DNA of 64,000 nucleotides from Lysobacterales bacterium 63-13. Its GTDB lineage: Bacteria > Pseudomonadota > Gammaproteobacteria > Xanthomonadales > Rhodanobacteraceae. Each line of letters begins with the position of its first letter. The stretch's first letter is position 1. The notes under the pieces are model-generated. The model saw only the letters and a list, made by a program, of their open reading frames with translations, had not been told where the DNA came from and made no database searches. A program made the position numbers and the translations under genes. The stretch spans positions 62,001 through 126,000 of the forward strand of contig MKWR01000006.1 in the NCBI GenBank assembly GCA_001899855.1, written 5' to 3'. Shown piece after piece: positions 16,895-26,574 of this stretch.

Positions 16895-18057
16895 TGCGCA
16901 TCCTGCATCTCGGCAAGTACTACGCGCCACAACGCGGCGGCATCGAACGACACCTGCAGGATCTGTGCGAGTGGTTTGCCGGACACGGGCATCAAGTGGC
17001 CGCGCTCGTGCACCAGGCGGCCGGTTGCTGGCGCAGCTCGATGGAGACGATCCACGAAGTTGAAATCTGCCGTGTCGCCTGTGTCGCCGCGCCGCTTTAT
17101 GCACCCATCAGCCCGACTTTCCCGTTGCAGCTTGCGCGCCTGATCAAGCGCGTCAAGCCGCAGGTCCTGCACCTGCACCTGCCCAACCCTTCGTGCTTCT
17201 GGGCCTTGCTGAGCCGGCGCGCGCGCGCCTTGCCGTGGGTCGTGCACTGGCACGCCGACGTTTCGGCGGAGATGCCGGACTGGCGGGTGCGCGCGGCGTA
17301 TCGCCTCTATCGCCCCTTCGAGCAGGCCGTGCTGGCCAGGGCGTCGGCCATTGTCGTCACCTCGCAGGCGTACCTCGACGCCAGCGGAGCACTGGCACGC
17401 TGGCGGGACAAGTGCACGGTGGTGCCACTGGGCATTGCCGAGGCCAACGGCGACAAGGGAACTGCGCCGATCTGGCCGCGTCCCGACCTTCTGCGCCTGC
17501 TCGCGGTGGGCCGCTTGAGCCACTACAAGGGCTTCGCCGTCCTCCTCAACGCGCTCGCACGGACGCCGGATGCGAGTCTGGTCCTGATCGGCCAGGGCGA
17601 GGAATCCGATCGGCTGCGCGCGCAGGTGGCACGCCTGGGCCTTGGCGATCGCGTTGTCCTGGCTGGTGAATTGAGTGAAGCCGACCTGCTCGCGACCTAT
17701 GCAGCCGCCGATGCACTCGTGTTGCCGTCGCTGGATCGCAGCGAGGCGTTTGGCCTGGTCCTGCTGGAAGCAATGCGGGCGCGACTGGCGCTGGTCGCCA
17801 GCAACATTGCCGGCTCGGGCATTGGCCAGGTCATCGTCAATGAAATCAGTGGGTTGCTGGTGAAACCTGGCGATGTAGGTGAGCTCGCCACCGCCCTGTC
17901 GCGGATTTCCGATCCGCTCCTGCGCACTGCGCTGGCCGATGCCGGGCAGCAGCGCTGGCGCGAACACTTCACCCTGGAGCAGTCGGCGCAGTCGGTGCTG
18001 GCGATTTATCGGCAATTGGCAGCCGCAGGTCGCCAAGCAGCACGGCAATCAGGCTGA
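16894..18057 (+). CDS. Glycosyltransferase family 4
   Basis: A GT-B fold transferase of 387 residues, probably acting at the inner membrane on a lipid-linked glycan. The N-terminal acceptor domain begins MRILHLGKYYAPQRGGIERHL, the standard GT4 glycine-rich loop. The C-terminal donor domain shows LLAVGRLSHYKGF and the nucleotide-sugar signature SEAFGLVLLEAMR (the E-x7-E type). The start is fixed by the TGATG overlap with the DUF2304 gene. Its last 89 bases overlap the 3' end of the convergent membrane protein gene, an unusually long antisense overlap. Donor and acceptor cannot be told from sequence. Confidence 0.88.
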   Translation: MRILHLGKYYAPQRGGIERHLQDLCEWFAGHGHQVAALVHQAAGCWRSSMETIHEVEICRVACVAAPLYAPISPTFPLQLARLIKRVKPQVLHLHLPNPSCFWALLSRRARALPWVVHWHADVSAEMPDWRVRAAYRLYRPFEQAVLARASAIVVTSQAYLDASGALARWRDKCTVVPLGIAEANGDKGTAPIWPRPDLLRLLAVGRLSHYKGFAVLLNALARTPDASLVLIGQGEESDRLRAQVARLGLGDRVVLAGELSEADLLATYAAADALVLPSLDRSEAFGLVLLEAMRARLALVASNIAGSGIGQVIVNEISGLLVKPGDVGELATALSRISDPLLRTALADAGQQRWREHFTLEQSAQSVLAIYRQLAAAGRQAARQSG

Positions 18058-19411
18058 ACAGCGCCGGCACGATGTGCAGCACCAGCCGGTTCGCGCTCGT
18101 GTAGTTTTCGGCCCAGGCCGCGGCATCGGTGAAGAAGAACAGGACAAACAGGAACAACGCGCAGCCGGCAAGCAAGGCACCCAGTGACCGCGCGCAGCGG
18201 TCGCGCGCAAAGGCCGCCCAGCGCAAGGCGATCACCAGCGGCGCGACGTACCAGAGCAGATGCCAGTTCGGCAGGGTCAGCAAGCCGGACAACATCGCCC
18301 CACCGACCGGCCGCCAGTGCAGGTCCAGCTCACCGAGCGCCGGAATCACCACCTGCCCCCACGCCAGATGGACCCAGCCAAGGCCGAAGATCGGCAGCGG
18401 GAATCCACCCACGGCGATGCCGATCGCGGCAAGGGCAACCAGCGTCACAGCCACCATGCGGCGCGCGCGGCGCGAAAGCATGCCCAGTCCGACGACGAGG
18501 GCGAATATCAACAACCAGACCGCGCCTTCCAGCTTGATCAAGGGCAGGCTCAGCGCGAACACGGCGGCGAGCAGCAATTGGCCGGGATTGCGCTGGCGCA
18601 TCCAGCGCATCCAGCACAGCACCGCCATGCCGAAGGCGGCGGCAAGCCAGAGATCGGCATAGCCGGCCAGGGCCGCATGTGCATCGAGCAAGGGCAAGGA
18701 CATGAGCGCATAGACCAGCACCATGGTCAGGCCGGGTCGAAGGCCCAACGCACGCCACTGGCCATAGCTCGCCAGGCCGATGGCGGCGAGCGCACCGACC
18801 CATACCGTGTTGACCAGGGGCTCGTTCCAGTCGCCGAGCGCACTGGCAAACCAGATCTGCACCCATGCCAGCAACACCGGGTAATCCCAGATGCTCGATG
18901 TGCGCGTTTGCAGGTCCGACTGCGTCAGCCATTCCTGCATCGGCACATAGGGCACGTGATGGCCCAGCAGGAACCATGCCTTGGGTTTGACCGCCCAGGC
19001 AGCCCAGGCATCCCAGGGGAACGTGGGCCGTAACAGGGTTTCGCTGGCGATGACGCCAAGGCGCAGCAGGACGGCAATCAGCAGCAGGCACCAGAGCACG
19101 CGCCAGCCCATGCCTTCGGCCCTGGCAAAAAGAGCCGGTGCCCGTGCGGGTTCACGGAAAACGAAAACCGCCGTCCAGGCCAGCAGGCCGATGCCTGCCA
19201 GCCACGGCGCGCCGCGCGAAAATGCATGTGCGGTATCGGCGGAGGCGAGCACGCTGGACAGGACGGCAGCGAGAAAGACACCGACAACAAAGCCAAGGCC
19301 GACTCCCGCGGCAAGATCGCCCGGCTCGCGCCGGCCCCGATTCACCGCAAGACAGATTCCGCATCCCGTGACCCAGGGCAACAACCAGGCGAGGAAGTAC
19401 TGGACACTCAT
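17969..19411 (-). CDS. Polytopic membrane protein, probable GT-C type glycosyltransferase
   Basis: The 480-residue product has roughly eleven to twelve hydrophobic segments. After the third there is a loop (FPWDAWAAWAVKPKAWFL, near residue 145) with acidic and aromatic residues where GT-C enzymes carry their catalytic Asp; this is the main reason for the call. No exact family is recognised; an undecaprenyl-phosphate-sugar-using mannosyl- or arabinosyl-transferase-like role is possible. The start overlaps the upstream gene's stop by four bases (ATGA), so the pair is co-translated. The 3' end runs 89 bases into the convergent GT4 gene. Confidence 0.65.
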   Translation of the reverse strand: MSVQYFLAWLLPWVTGCGICLAVNRGRREPGDLAAGVGLGFVVGVFLAAVLSSVLASADTAHAFSRGAPWLAGIGLLAWTAVFVFREPARAPALFARAEGMGWRVLWCLLLIAVLLRLGVIASETLLRPTFPWDAWAAWAVKPKAWFLLGHHVPYVPMQEWLTQSDLQTRTSSIWDYPVLLAWVQIWFASALGDWNEPLVNTVWVGALAAIGLASYGQWRALGLRPGLTMVLVYALMSLPLLDAHAALAGYADLWLAAAFGMAVLCWMRWMRQRNPGQLLLAAVFALSLPLIKLEGAVWLLIFALVVGLGMLSRRARRMVAVTLVALAAIGIAVGGFPLPIFGLGWVHLAWGQVVIPALGELDLHWRPVGGAMLSGLLTLPNWHLLWYVAPLVIALRWAAFARDRCARSLGALLAGCALFLFVLFFFTDAAAWAENYTSANRLVLHIVPALFSLIAVLLGDLRLPIADKSPAPTAPTAPG

Positions 19412-20589
19412 GACGCCTCGCCCACGCGCAAGACCAGCAGTCGATCCCGGCGCAACAGGACCTCGCCGGTAAAGGTCAACCCACCGCCGCGCAGTTGCCG
19501 GGTTTTCGGATCGTAGCTCCAGTCCGGCACGTCGTAGACAACGATGATGCTGCGATCTGGCAGATGCACGGCGGGCGACAATTCCGCGGCCAGCACCAGC
19601 ACGCCGACATTCATCGGCAGCAGGTGATAGATCATTCGCAAGGTGGCAAAACTCGATGCGGCGTGCACGAGGATGCGCGAATTGGCCGGCAGGTCACGCA
19701 GATCCTGCTTCAGCGCCCGCGCCGTTTCGATGATGTCCTGATCGGCCGAGTGCAATTCGCGATCCGGCCAGTCGAACCCGGCGTAAAGGCTTTGCGTGGC
19801 CGCATGTCGCCAGCTCAGGCCCGCCCCCCATTGCAGGTCCAGCAGGATCCAGCCAAGGAAGACGGAAACGACGCCCACGCGCAGCAAAGCGGCACCGCGC
19901 CAGCGCAGGATCAGCAACGCGCCCATCACGACCAGGGCGATGAACATGGCCAGGCAAAGCACCAGTGACTGCGCGCGCGGCGTATCGGTATCGCGACCGA
20001 GGGCATGCACCGAGCGCTGGCTCCACGGCCATTGGCCCAGCCAATCGGTTGCCAGCGCGGAAAGGTCGCCTTTCCAGGAACGTGAAGCGAGGCTGGCATC
20101 GACCAGGGTGAAGGGACGGAATCCCTGCATGGGCGGCACGATTTGCGGGGTCGGATATTCGGCAAAAGCCAACTCGGTGATCTGTCCGCGCCACTCGGGA
20201 ACCGTGCCGAGATCAAACCAGGCGCTGCCATTGCCGGGCCAGGGCAAGGAAACGACAGTGACATCGTCGTCGCCGGCACGGCGGAAGACCAGCGACAACT
20301 CCAGCGTGTGCGGGAATTGCTCGAAGCGATAGCGCAGGATCGGATTCTCGTCGGCATCGATTCCGTTGAGGACAACCGACTGCAGCGCCGTGCGGTTTTC
20401 GCCCACGGCACCTATGCGCAGGCGGGTTTCATCCTGGGCCGCGCCACCCATGACGACGCGGAAATCGGAACCATCCCAATTCCGCATCTGGCTGGCGACG
20501 AACGGCGATGACACCTGGATGCCCGCGGCCCAGCCGAGGATGCCGCCGAGGCCGAGCAGGACAAACAGTGCAAACAGCAATCTCCTCAT
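19408..20589 (-). CDS. Membrane-anchored protein of unknown function in glycosyltransferase cluster
   Basis: The 393-residue product has one N-terminal membrane helix (LLFALFVLLGLGGILGWAAG), a soluble region of about 190 residues rich in Trp and beta strands, two further helices near residues 220-268, and a C-terminal soluble domain with a nucleotide-binding-like RILVHAASSF stretch. I cannot name the family. It is translationally coupled at both ends: its start overlaps the DUF455 gene stop and its stop overlaps the GT-C-like gene start. It likely assists that transferase, for example as a partner for its extracytoplasmic side. Confidence 0.6.
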   Translation of the reverse strand: MRRLLFALFVLLGLGGILGWAAGIQVSSPFVASQMRNWDGSDFRVVMGGAAQDETRLRIGAVGENRTALQSVVLNGIDADENPILRYRFEQFPHTLELSLVFRRAGDDDVTVVSLPWPGNGSAWFDLGTVPEWRGQITELAFAEYPTPQIVPPMQGFRPFTLVDASLASRSWKGDLSALATDWLGQWPWSQRSVHALGRDTDTPRAQSLVLCLAMFIALVVMGALLILRWRGAALLRVGVVSVFLGWILLDLQWGAGLSWRHAATQSLYAGFDWPDRELHSADQDIIETARALKQDLRDLPANSRILVHAASSFATLRMIYHLLPMNVGVLVLAAELSPAVHLPDRSIIVVYDVPDWSYDPKTRQLRGGGLTFTGEVLLRRDRLLVLRVGEAS

Positions 20590-21404
20590 GCGCCAAGGGT
20601 ACCGAGATGGGCGAGTTCGGCGCTGCTGAATCCGGCATCGCGGCGAGCTTCGATGTTGAACGGCCCGCGCAGGCTGCCGTGCATGTGGCGATCCAGCAGC
20701 TCGGCAAAGGTCAATTCGGGTTCGACACCCGCCTGCGCACAGCACCAGCTGAACCAGCGTGACCCGGCGGCGACGTGCGCGACCTCCTCGCTCAGGATGA
20801 TTTCAAGGATGTCGGCGCTGGCCGAGTCGCCGACGGCGCGCAGGCGCCGGATCATTCCCGGCGTCACATCGAGGCCACGCGCTTCAAGCACGCGCGGCAC
20901 CAGGGCCATGCGCTTGAGACAGGAATCCGCCGTGACCACGGCCATTTCCCAAAGCCCGTTGTGCGCATCGAAATCACCGTAGCGATAGCCCAGCTCGGCG
21001 AGTCGCCCGCTGAGCATCTGGAAATGACGCGCCTCATCATCGGCGACTGCAACCCAGTCGGCATAGAAATCCTCCGGCATGCCGGGAAAGCGCTGCACCG
21101 CATCCCAGGCCAGATTGATGGCGTTGAACTCGATATGGGCAATCGCATGAACCAGTGCCGCCCTGCCCTCCGCCGAGCCGAGTCCGCGCTGGGCAAGCTG
21201 GCGCGGTTCGACCATAACTGGGCGTGGCGGGCGTCCCGGCGTTTCAATGGGATCAACGCGGACATCATTGGCGGGCATCGAAAGGCTGCCGGCACGGAAT
21301 GCCGCCGCGCTGGCACGGGTCAATGCTAGCTTCTGTTCGGGATCGCTCGCCGAAAGGCAACACTGCGCCGCTGCAAACAGGCAACTTGTCGGCACTGGAG
21401 TCAT
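20586..21404 (-). CDS. DUF455 family ferritin-like protein
   Basis: The 272-residue protein belongs to the ferritin-like DUF455 group. Paired acidic/His motifs of a four-helix di-iron bundle are visible: HAIAHIEFNAINLAWD, DDEARHFQML and ILSEEVAHV. Biological function is not established. The start ATG follows GGAAAGGG at a suitable distance, and the segment DPEQKLALT near the N-terminus is typical of the family, supporting the full-length start. The gene begins only 12 bases after the purF terminator U-run, so it needs its own promoter or terminator read-through. It overlaps the next gene by four bases. Confidence 0.8.
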   Translation of the reverse strand: MTPVPTSCLFAAAQCCLSASDPEQKLALTRASAAAFRAGSLSMPANDVRVDPIETPGRPPRPVMVEPRQLAQRGLGSAEGRAALVHAIAHIEFNAINLAWDAVQRFPGMPEDFYADWVAVADDEARHFQMLSGRLAELGYRYGDFDAHNGLWEMAVVTADSCLKRMALVPRVLEARGLDVTPGMIRRLRAVGDSASADILEIILSEEVAHVAAGSRWFSWCCAQAGVEPELTFAELLDRHMHGSLRGPFNIEARRDAGFSSAELAHLGTLGA

Positions 21405-21416
21405 TCTGCCCTTTCC

Positions 21417-21444
21417 AAAAAAAACGGCTGATCGTCATCAGCCG
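21417..21444 (-). terminator. Rho-independent terminator after purF
   Basis: On the minus strand CGGCTGAT and ATCAGCCG pair in an 8-base perfect stem with a four-base loop, followed by eight U. It lies about 60 bases past the purF stop and ends the folC-dedD-cvpA-purF block. Confidence 0.88.
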
Positions 21445-21502
21445 CTTGTGATTCTGACCGTTTAGACGGAAACCCGACAGCTATCCGGTCACGTATCGGC
21501 AA

Positions 21503-22981
21503 TCAGCCGGATTGCCGGCGCTTGTCCTTGGCCTCGTCGGACCGTGAAAACTGCAGCTCGTCGAGGTAGGTGGGCTCGACGCCGGTGACGTACTCGCCGG
21601 AGAAACACGAGGCATCGAATTCATGCAGGTTGTCATTGCCTTCGGTGATCGCGGCGACAAGGTCGGGCAGATCCTGGTAGACCAGCCAGTCGGCACCCAG
21701 CAACTTCTCGATCTCCTGCTCGGTTCGCCCATGCGCGACCAGCTCGGCGGAAGTCGGCATGTCGATGCCGTAGATGTTCGGGTAACGCACCGGCGGCGCG
21801 GCCGAGGCAAAGTAGACATTGCGGGCACCCGCTTCGCGCGCCATCTGGATGATCTGCTTCGAGGTGGTGCCGCGCACGATCGAATCATCGACCAGCAGCA
21901 CGTTCTTGTTGCGGAACTCGAGGCCGATGGCATTGAGTTTGCGGCGCACCGATTTCACGCGCTCGCTCTGCCCGGGCATGATGAACGTGCGGCCGACGTA
22001 GCGGTTCTTGACGAAGCCCTCGCGCATCGGAACACCCAGCGCCTGGGCCAGCGACGATGCCGCCGTGCGCGCGGTATCCGGGATAGGGATCACCGCATCG
22101 ATGCCATGCTCGGGTTTCAGCCGCGCGATCTTCGCCGCCAGGCGCTCGCCCATGCGCAGGCGCGCCTTGTACACAGAGACATCCTCGATCATCGAATCCG
22201 GTCGCGCCAGGTAGACGTATTCGAAAATGCATGGCGTGTGCGTGGTTGCTTCGGCGCATTGGCGCGTGTGCAGCGTGCCATCCGGCGTGATCAGGATGCC
22301 CTCGCCAGGCGCGACATCGCGCAGCAGGCGGAAACCCAGGATGTCAAAGGCGACCGATTCGGAAGCAACCGCATATTCCTTGCCATCCGGCGTGTCGCGT
22401 TCGCCCAGCACGAGCGGGCGGATGCCATGCGGATCGCGGAAGGCGAGCAGGCCGTAACCGAGGACCACGGTTACCACCGCGTAGCCGCCGATGCAGCGGC
22501 CATGCACGCCGGCGACCGCCTTGAAGATGTTGTCGTGGGAGAGCGCCATGCGCTCCTGGATCTGCAGCTCGTGGGCGAGCACGTTGAGCAGGAACTCGGA
22601 ATCCGAATCGGTGTTGATGTGGCGGCGATCGTCCTCGAACATCTCGCGACGCAGGGTTTCGGTATTGACCAGGTTGCCGTTGTGCGCCAACGCGATGCCA
22701 TACGGGGAGTTCACGTACAGCGGCTGCGCCTCGTTGCTGCCTTCCGATCCGGCAGTCGGATAACGGCAATGGCCGATGCCCAGGTTGCCGCGCAAGCCGA
22801 GCATGTTCTCGCGCTGGAAAACATCCTGGACCAGGCCATTGCCTTTGTGCAGGCGCAGCCGCGCGCCATCGACCGTGGCGATGCCAGCGGCATCCTGACC
22901 GCGATGCTGGAGCACGGTCAGTGCGTCATACAGGGCCGATGCGACTTCCGACCTGCCGACAATTCCGATGATTCCACACAT
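21503..22981 (-). CDS. purF: Amidophosphoribosyltransferase PurF
   Basis: PurF makes phosphoribosylamine from PRPP and glutamine, the first committed purine step. The 492-residue protein starts MCGIIGIVG, with the glutaminase nucleophile Cys2 exposed after Met removal and no propeptide, as in the Escherichia coli type. The PRPP-binding loop [16 protein letters not shown] and the Ntn-domain [10 protein letters not shown] are present. The frame is open 36 codons further upstream, but Cys2 fixes the start. It follows cvpA by 7 bases in the order folC-dedD-cvpA-purF conserved across gammaproteobacteria. Confidence 0.96.
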   Translation of the reverse strand: MCGIIGIVGRSEVASALYDALTVLQHRGQDAAGIATVDGARLRLHKGNGLVQDVFQRENMLGLRGNLGIGHCRYPTAGSEGSNEAQPLYVNSPYGIALAHNGNLVNTETLRREMFEDDRRHINTDSDSEFLLNVLAHELQIQERMALSHDNIFKAVAGVHGRCIGGYAVVTVVLGYGLLAFRDPHGIRPLVLGERDTPDGKEYAVASESVAFDILGFRLLRDVAPGEGILITPDGTLHTRQCAEATTHTPCIFEYVYLARPDSMIEDVSVYKARLRMGERLAAKIARLKPEHGIDAVIPIPDTARTAASSLAQALGVPMREGFVKNRYVGRTFIMPGQSERVKSVRRKLNAIGLEFRNKNVLLVDDSIVRGTTSKQIIQMAREAGARNVYFASAAPPVRYPNIYGIDMPTSAELVAHGRTEQEIEKLLGADWLVYQDLPDLVAAITEGNDNLHEFDASCFSGEYVTGVEPTYLDELQFSRSDEAKDKRRQSG

Positions 22982-22988
22982 GATCAGT

Positions 22989-23567
22989 TCACTGCGAAGG
23001 TGAGGGTTGTGGCGGATCCTGCGCCACCGGCGCAGTCTGTTGGATGACGCTGGCAGCCGCCGCAGGAATGCCTGCCGTGGCCGGTTCAAGATATTTCGCT
23101 ACCGCCTCGGGCAACAAGGTGGTCATCCAGCTCGCACTGCGCTCGAAGGTCGGCAGCATGCGCGATTGCTGCCACCAGTCATCACGGATGACCGGCGTGA
23201 ATTTCATCAGCACGATCACCAGCACGACCAGGGCGAAGCCACGGACCAGGCCAAACACCATGCCGAGCAGGCGATCCGTGCCGGACAAGCCACTGCCGCT
23301 GACCAGCTTGCGCAACAAATAACTGACGATCGCACCGGCAATCAGCACCGCAACGAAGCACACCGCATAACCAAGCATGACGCGCACCGACGGCACTGAA
23401 ATGCTGGCGGAGAACTGCTCGGCCAGCACCGGGCCAAACATCCAGGCCACCCAGAACGCGAGCACCCAGCACACCAGGGCCATGACTTCGCCGATGAAAC
23501 CGCGCCACAGGCCAACCAGCACCGACAATGCCAGCGCCACGATGATTGCGTAGTCAAACCAGTTCAT
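22989..23567 (-). CDS. cvpA: CvpA family inner-membrane protein
   Basis: The 192-residue product has four hydrophobic segments in the first 125 residues, opening [24 protein letters not shown], the CvpA signature. Two further elements fit the family: [16 protein letters not shown] and [17 protein letters not shown]. The last 40 residues are a Pro/Ala-rich tail. In Escherichia coli CvpA is needed for colicin V production and affects envelope integrity; the molecular role is uncertain. It is placed next to purF as in other gammaproteobacteria. Confidence 0.9.
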   Translation of the reverse strand: MNWFDYAIIVALALSVLVGLWRGFIGEVMALVCWVLAFWVAWMFGPVLAEQFSASISVPSVRVMLGYAVCFVAVLIAGAIVSYLLRKLVSGSGLSGTDRLLGMVFGLVRGFALVVLVIVLMKFTPVIRDDWWQQSRMLPTFERSASWMTTLLPEAVAKYLEPATAGIPAAAASVIQQTAPVAQDPPQPSPSQ

Positions 23568-23576
23568 TGCCGCGAC

Positions 23577-24497
23577 TCAGGGCTGGCTGACGATCATGCC
23601 GTCCAGTTTCAGCTTGTCCTTGACACGCTCGCGCAATTTCTCGGCGTTGGCACGATCGACCTCGGGCCCGACCCGCACGCGCCAGAGCGTTTTTTCCTCG
23701 GCGTTGAAACGATCGACGAATCCGGCAAAGCCGGCCACCCGCAGGCGACCGACAAGCTTGTTCGCATCCTCGGCGGTCGCGAATGCGCCCAATTGCACTG
23801 CCCAGCCGCCTGGCGTGGCGGCAGTCGCTGCGCCGGGCTGGGCATCGGCCTTCGCATCAGCGGCAACGCCGATCACACTGCTCGGCACATCGCTGCGCAC
23901 CTGCTTTATGCGGATGCGCGCGGCCTCGGCTTCGGCGCGATCGGCAAACGGCCCGACGCGCACGCGTTGCGCCGGTTTGCCCTTGAAATCGACCTGTTCG
24001 GCAAATGCGGAAAAGCCGCTTTTCTTCAGTGCGGCCAGCAGATCCTTGGCATTGCCCTCGGCCGTATACACGCCGAGATGCACCAGATAACGACCTTCGG
24101 CAGCCTTGCCCGCCTGCAATTGCGCGTCGCTTGCCGGTTTGGGCGGCTCCACGAGCGGCGCTGGCGCAGCGGTATTTTCCGGCGCGGGCTTGGCGCTGAC
24201 CGGGCCTGCCGCATCAGGCAGTGCATCGACGCGCGGCGGAACCTTGGTGTCGACGGTTGCCAGCGGCTCGGGGGCCGGTACGGTCTGCGCCGGAAGGCTC
24301 GCGGTGGGTTCAGTGGCGCCATCCACCGTCAGCACGCGCGTCTCGAACTCGCGCGTCGGCACCGGTGGAATCTCCAGGTTGGCCGTGACCGAATCGGAAT
24401 TCGGCGCGTTGCCGCTGAACAGCATCGGCAGGAAGATGATCGCCAGCGCAATCAGGACGACGGCACCAAGCAGGCGTTGTTTCAATGCGGGATCCAT
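23577..24497 (-). CDS. DedD-like SPOR protein with two SPOR domains
   Basis: SPOR domains bind denuded peptidoglycan at the division site. The 306-residue protein has a short cytoplasmic start (MDPALKQRLLGA), one membrane helix (VVLIALAIIFLPMLF) and a Pro/Ala/Glu-rich periplasmic linker. Two SPOR domains follow: YLVHLGVYTAEGNAKDLL at about residues 133-200 and WAVQLGAFATAEDANKLV at about 228-300. Escherichia coli DedD has one SPOR domain, so the duplication is notable. Position between folC and cvpA matches dedD. Confidence 0.85.
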   Translation of the reverse strand: MDPALKQRLLGAVVLIALAIIFLPMLFSGNAPNSDSVTANLEIPPVPTREFETRVLTVDGATEPTASLPAQTVPAPEPLATVDTKVPPRVDALPDAAGPVSAKPAPENTAAPAPLVEPPKPASDAQLQAGKAAEGRYLVHLGVYTAEGNAKDLLAALKKSGFSAFAEQVDFKGKPAQRVRVGPFADRAEAEAARIRIKQVRSDVPSSVIGVAADAKADAQPGAATAATPGGWAVQLGAFATAEDANKLVGRLRVAGFAGFVDRFNAEEKTLWRVRVGPEVDRANAEKLRERVKDKLKLDGMIVSQP

Positions 24498-24555
24498 GGG
24501 CGTGGGTGCGCGGACGAGTCGCGGTGATTATACCCGTCCACCGCAATCGATACGT

Positions 24556-25848
24556 TCAAGCGGTGTTGACCATGCGCTTGCGCACGGCATCCATGACGGC
24601 CGCGGCGACCAGGAACGATCCAAAGGCGATGATGCGATCGCCATCCCGCGCCAGCTCGAAGGCACCTGCAAGCGCCCCGGCGACATTGGCGTGACAACGA
24701 TCGGCAGCGGTTTCGACAAGCACGCCGATGCGCGCCAGCAAGGCGCTGGCTGCGAGACCGCGCGCGCTTGCGGCATCAAGGCCGGCCAGCACCCAGCAAT
24801 CGATGTGGGGGCGCAAGGGATCGACAATGCCTTCGACATCCTTGTCAGCAAGGGCACCGAATACCGCAATCGTGCGCCCGCGCGACGGATTCGCCTGCAG
24901 CCAGTCGGCGAGCACACGCGCAGCCTGCGCATTGTGCGCGACATCGACGATCAACTCGGGCGATCCGGCCAATCGTTGCAGGCGTGCCGCTGCCGTCGCC
25001 TCGGCAATGCCCTGGCTGATGGCCTGCGCCTGCCAGTCGATGCGCCCGCGCAGGGCATGCAAGGCGGCAATGGCCGCCGCCGCATTGGCGTGCTGGCAGG
25101 GTGCCGCGAGGCGAGGTTCAGGCAAGTCGAGGGTGATGTCCCCGGCCGACCAGCGCCACCCGCTTGGCAATGCCTCGAAGCGGTAGTCCAGCCCTGCCCT
25201 GAGCAGGTTCGCGCCAATGTCTTGCGCCTGCGCGAGCAAGCTTTGCGGAGGCTCGGTCTCGCCCACGATCGCCGGCTTTCCGCGGCGGAATATGCCGGCC
25301 TTTTCGCGGCCGATGAGTTCGCGGTCACAGCCGAGCCAATCCTGATGGTCGAGATCCACCGTGGTCACGATCGCGGCATCGGCATCGATGATGTTGACGG
25401 CATCGAGGCGACCACCCAGGCCGACTTCCAGGATCGCGACATCGAGATCCGAGTCGGCGAAAATCAGCAAGGCCGCCAGCGCGCCGAACTCGAAATAGGT
25501 CAGCACGGTGTCTCCGCGGACAGCTTCGATGCGCTCGAACGCGGCGATCAGCGTCGCGTCAGTTGCATCCACGCCCTGCACGCGGACGCGCTCGTTGTAG
25601 CGCAACAGGTGCGGCGAGGTGAAGGCACCTGCACGCTGGCCGCCGGCGCGCAGCATCGCTTCCAGAAAGGCCACCGTGGAGCCCTTGCCATTGGTGCCGC
25701 CAACGGTGATCACGGTCCTCGCCGGTGCCGGCGCAGCAAGGCGCTGCCAGACCGCACGCACGCGATCGAGGCCAAGTTCGATTTCGCGCGGGTGCAGGCG
25801 CAATTGCCAATCCAGCCATTGCTCCAGGGATTGCGGATGCTTCGCCAC
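24556..25848 (-). CDS. folC: Bifunctional folylpolyglutamate/dihydrofolate synthase FolC
   Basis: FolC adds glutamate to dihydropteroate and to tetrahydrofolate. The 430-residue protein has the Mur-ligase P-loop VGGTNGKGSTVAF near residue 45, TSPHLLRYNERVRV, the conserved EVGLGGRLDAVN, and the C-terminal ligase domain with DVAHNAQAARVL. Length matches the family. It opens the folC-dedD-cvpA-purF block and is preceded by the rhomboid gene after 19 bases. Confidence 0.95.
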   Translation of the reverse strand: MAKHPQSLEQWLDWQLRLHPREIELGLDRVRAVWQRLAAPAPARTVITVGGTNGKGSTVAFLEAMLRAGGQRAGAFTSPHLLRYNERVRVQGVDATDATLIAAFERIEAVRGDTVLTYFEFGALAALLIFADSDLDVAILEVGLGGRLDAVNIIDADAAIVTTVDLDHQDWLGCDRELIGREKAGIFRRGKPAIVGETEPPQSLLAQAQDIGANLLRAGLDYRFEALPSGWRWSAGDITLDLPEPRLAAPCQHANAAAAIAALHALRGRIDWQAQAISQGIAEATAAARLQRLAGSPELIVDVAHNAQAARVLADWLQANPSRGRTIAVFGALADKDVEGIVDPLRPHIDCWVLAGLDAASARGLAASALLARIGVLVETAADRCHANVAGALAGAFELARDGDRIIAFGSFLVAAAVMDAVRKRMVNTA

Positions 25849-25867
25849 GAATGTTCCGGACTGACCG

Positions 25868-26515
25868 TCAGCGCATGAGGATGCGACGTGGCTTCAGCGG
25901 CAGGCGCCCACGCCAGTACTGGATGATGATGAAACCCGCCGCCATGCCGCCGAGGTGGGCGAAATGGGCCACGCCAGCCTGCGTTCCGGTGACGCCGAGA
26001 TAAAGCTCGATTGCGCCGTAGGCGGTGACGAAAAGCCATGCCGGCATGGGAATCGGCGGGAACAGCAGCATCAGCCGCTGATGCGGAAACATCATGCCGA
26101 ACGCCAGCAGCAGGCCAAACACGCCACCCGAGGCACCGAGGGTCGGATAGATGCCGCCGGTGAAGTAGCGCACGACAATCAACTGTGCCACGGCGGCGCC
26201 CACGACGCAGGCGAGATAGTAGGTTGCAAAGGGGCGCGATCCAAACAGGCGCTCGATGGCACCGCCGAACATCCACAGCGCAAACATGTTGAAAAACAGA
26301 TGGGTGAAGCCGCCATGCAGGAATCCATAGCTGACCAGCTGCCAGATGCCGAAGGCAACGCGGGTTCCGTCCGGCCCGGCAAAGTCGGTGCCAAGCGGCC
26401 ACAAGGCGAAATGGATGATCATCGGATCGGGAATCAACTGCTGCAAGCCGAAGATTGCAAGATTGGCAATCAACAGGGCGCGGGTGACTGGCGGCAGATC
26501 AATGGGCATTGGCAT
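25868..26515 (-). CDS. Rhomboid family intramembrane serine protease
   Basis: The 215-residue membrane protein has six hydrophobic segments and all rhomboid landmarks. HGGFTHLFFNMFALW sits in helix 2, with the HxxxN oxyanion residues; GASGGVFGLLLAFG in helix 4 carries the catalytic Ser in GxSG; and VAHFAHLGGMAAG in helix 6 carries the catalytic His. Substrates are unknown. It lacks an extra cytoplasmic domain. It lies upstream of folC on the same strand. Confidence 0.9.
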   Translation of the reverse strand: MPMPIDLPPVTRALLIANLAIFGLQQLIPDPMIIHFALWPLGTDFAGPDGTRVAFGIWQLVSYGFLHGGFTHLFFNMFALWMFGGAIERLFGSRPFATYYLACVVGAAVAQLIVVRYFTGGIYPTLGASGGVFGLLLAFGMMFPHQRLMLLFPPIPMPAWLFVTAYGAIELYLGVTGTQAGVAHFAHLGGMAAGFIIIQYWRGRLPLKPRRILMR

Positions 26516-26574
26516 TCCTGAAGGCAGACGGATTCAAGGCGAATCCAACGAAGTCGTGGCGGCGTCGCCGGGAT

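Noticed and set aside
24106-25878. A 590-codon open frame on the plus strand
   Set aside because: It is antisense to folC and the dedD-like gene and has no recognisable motif.
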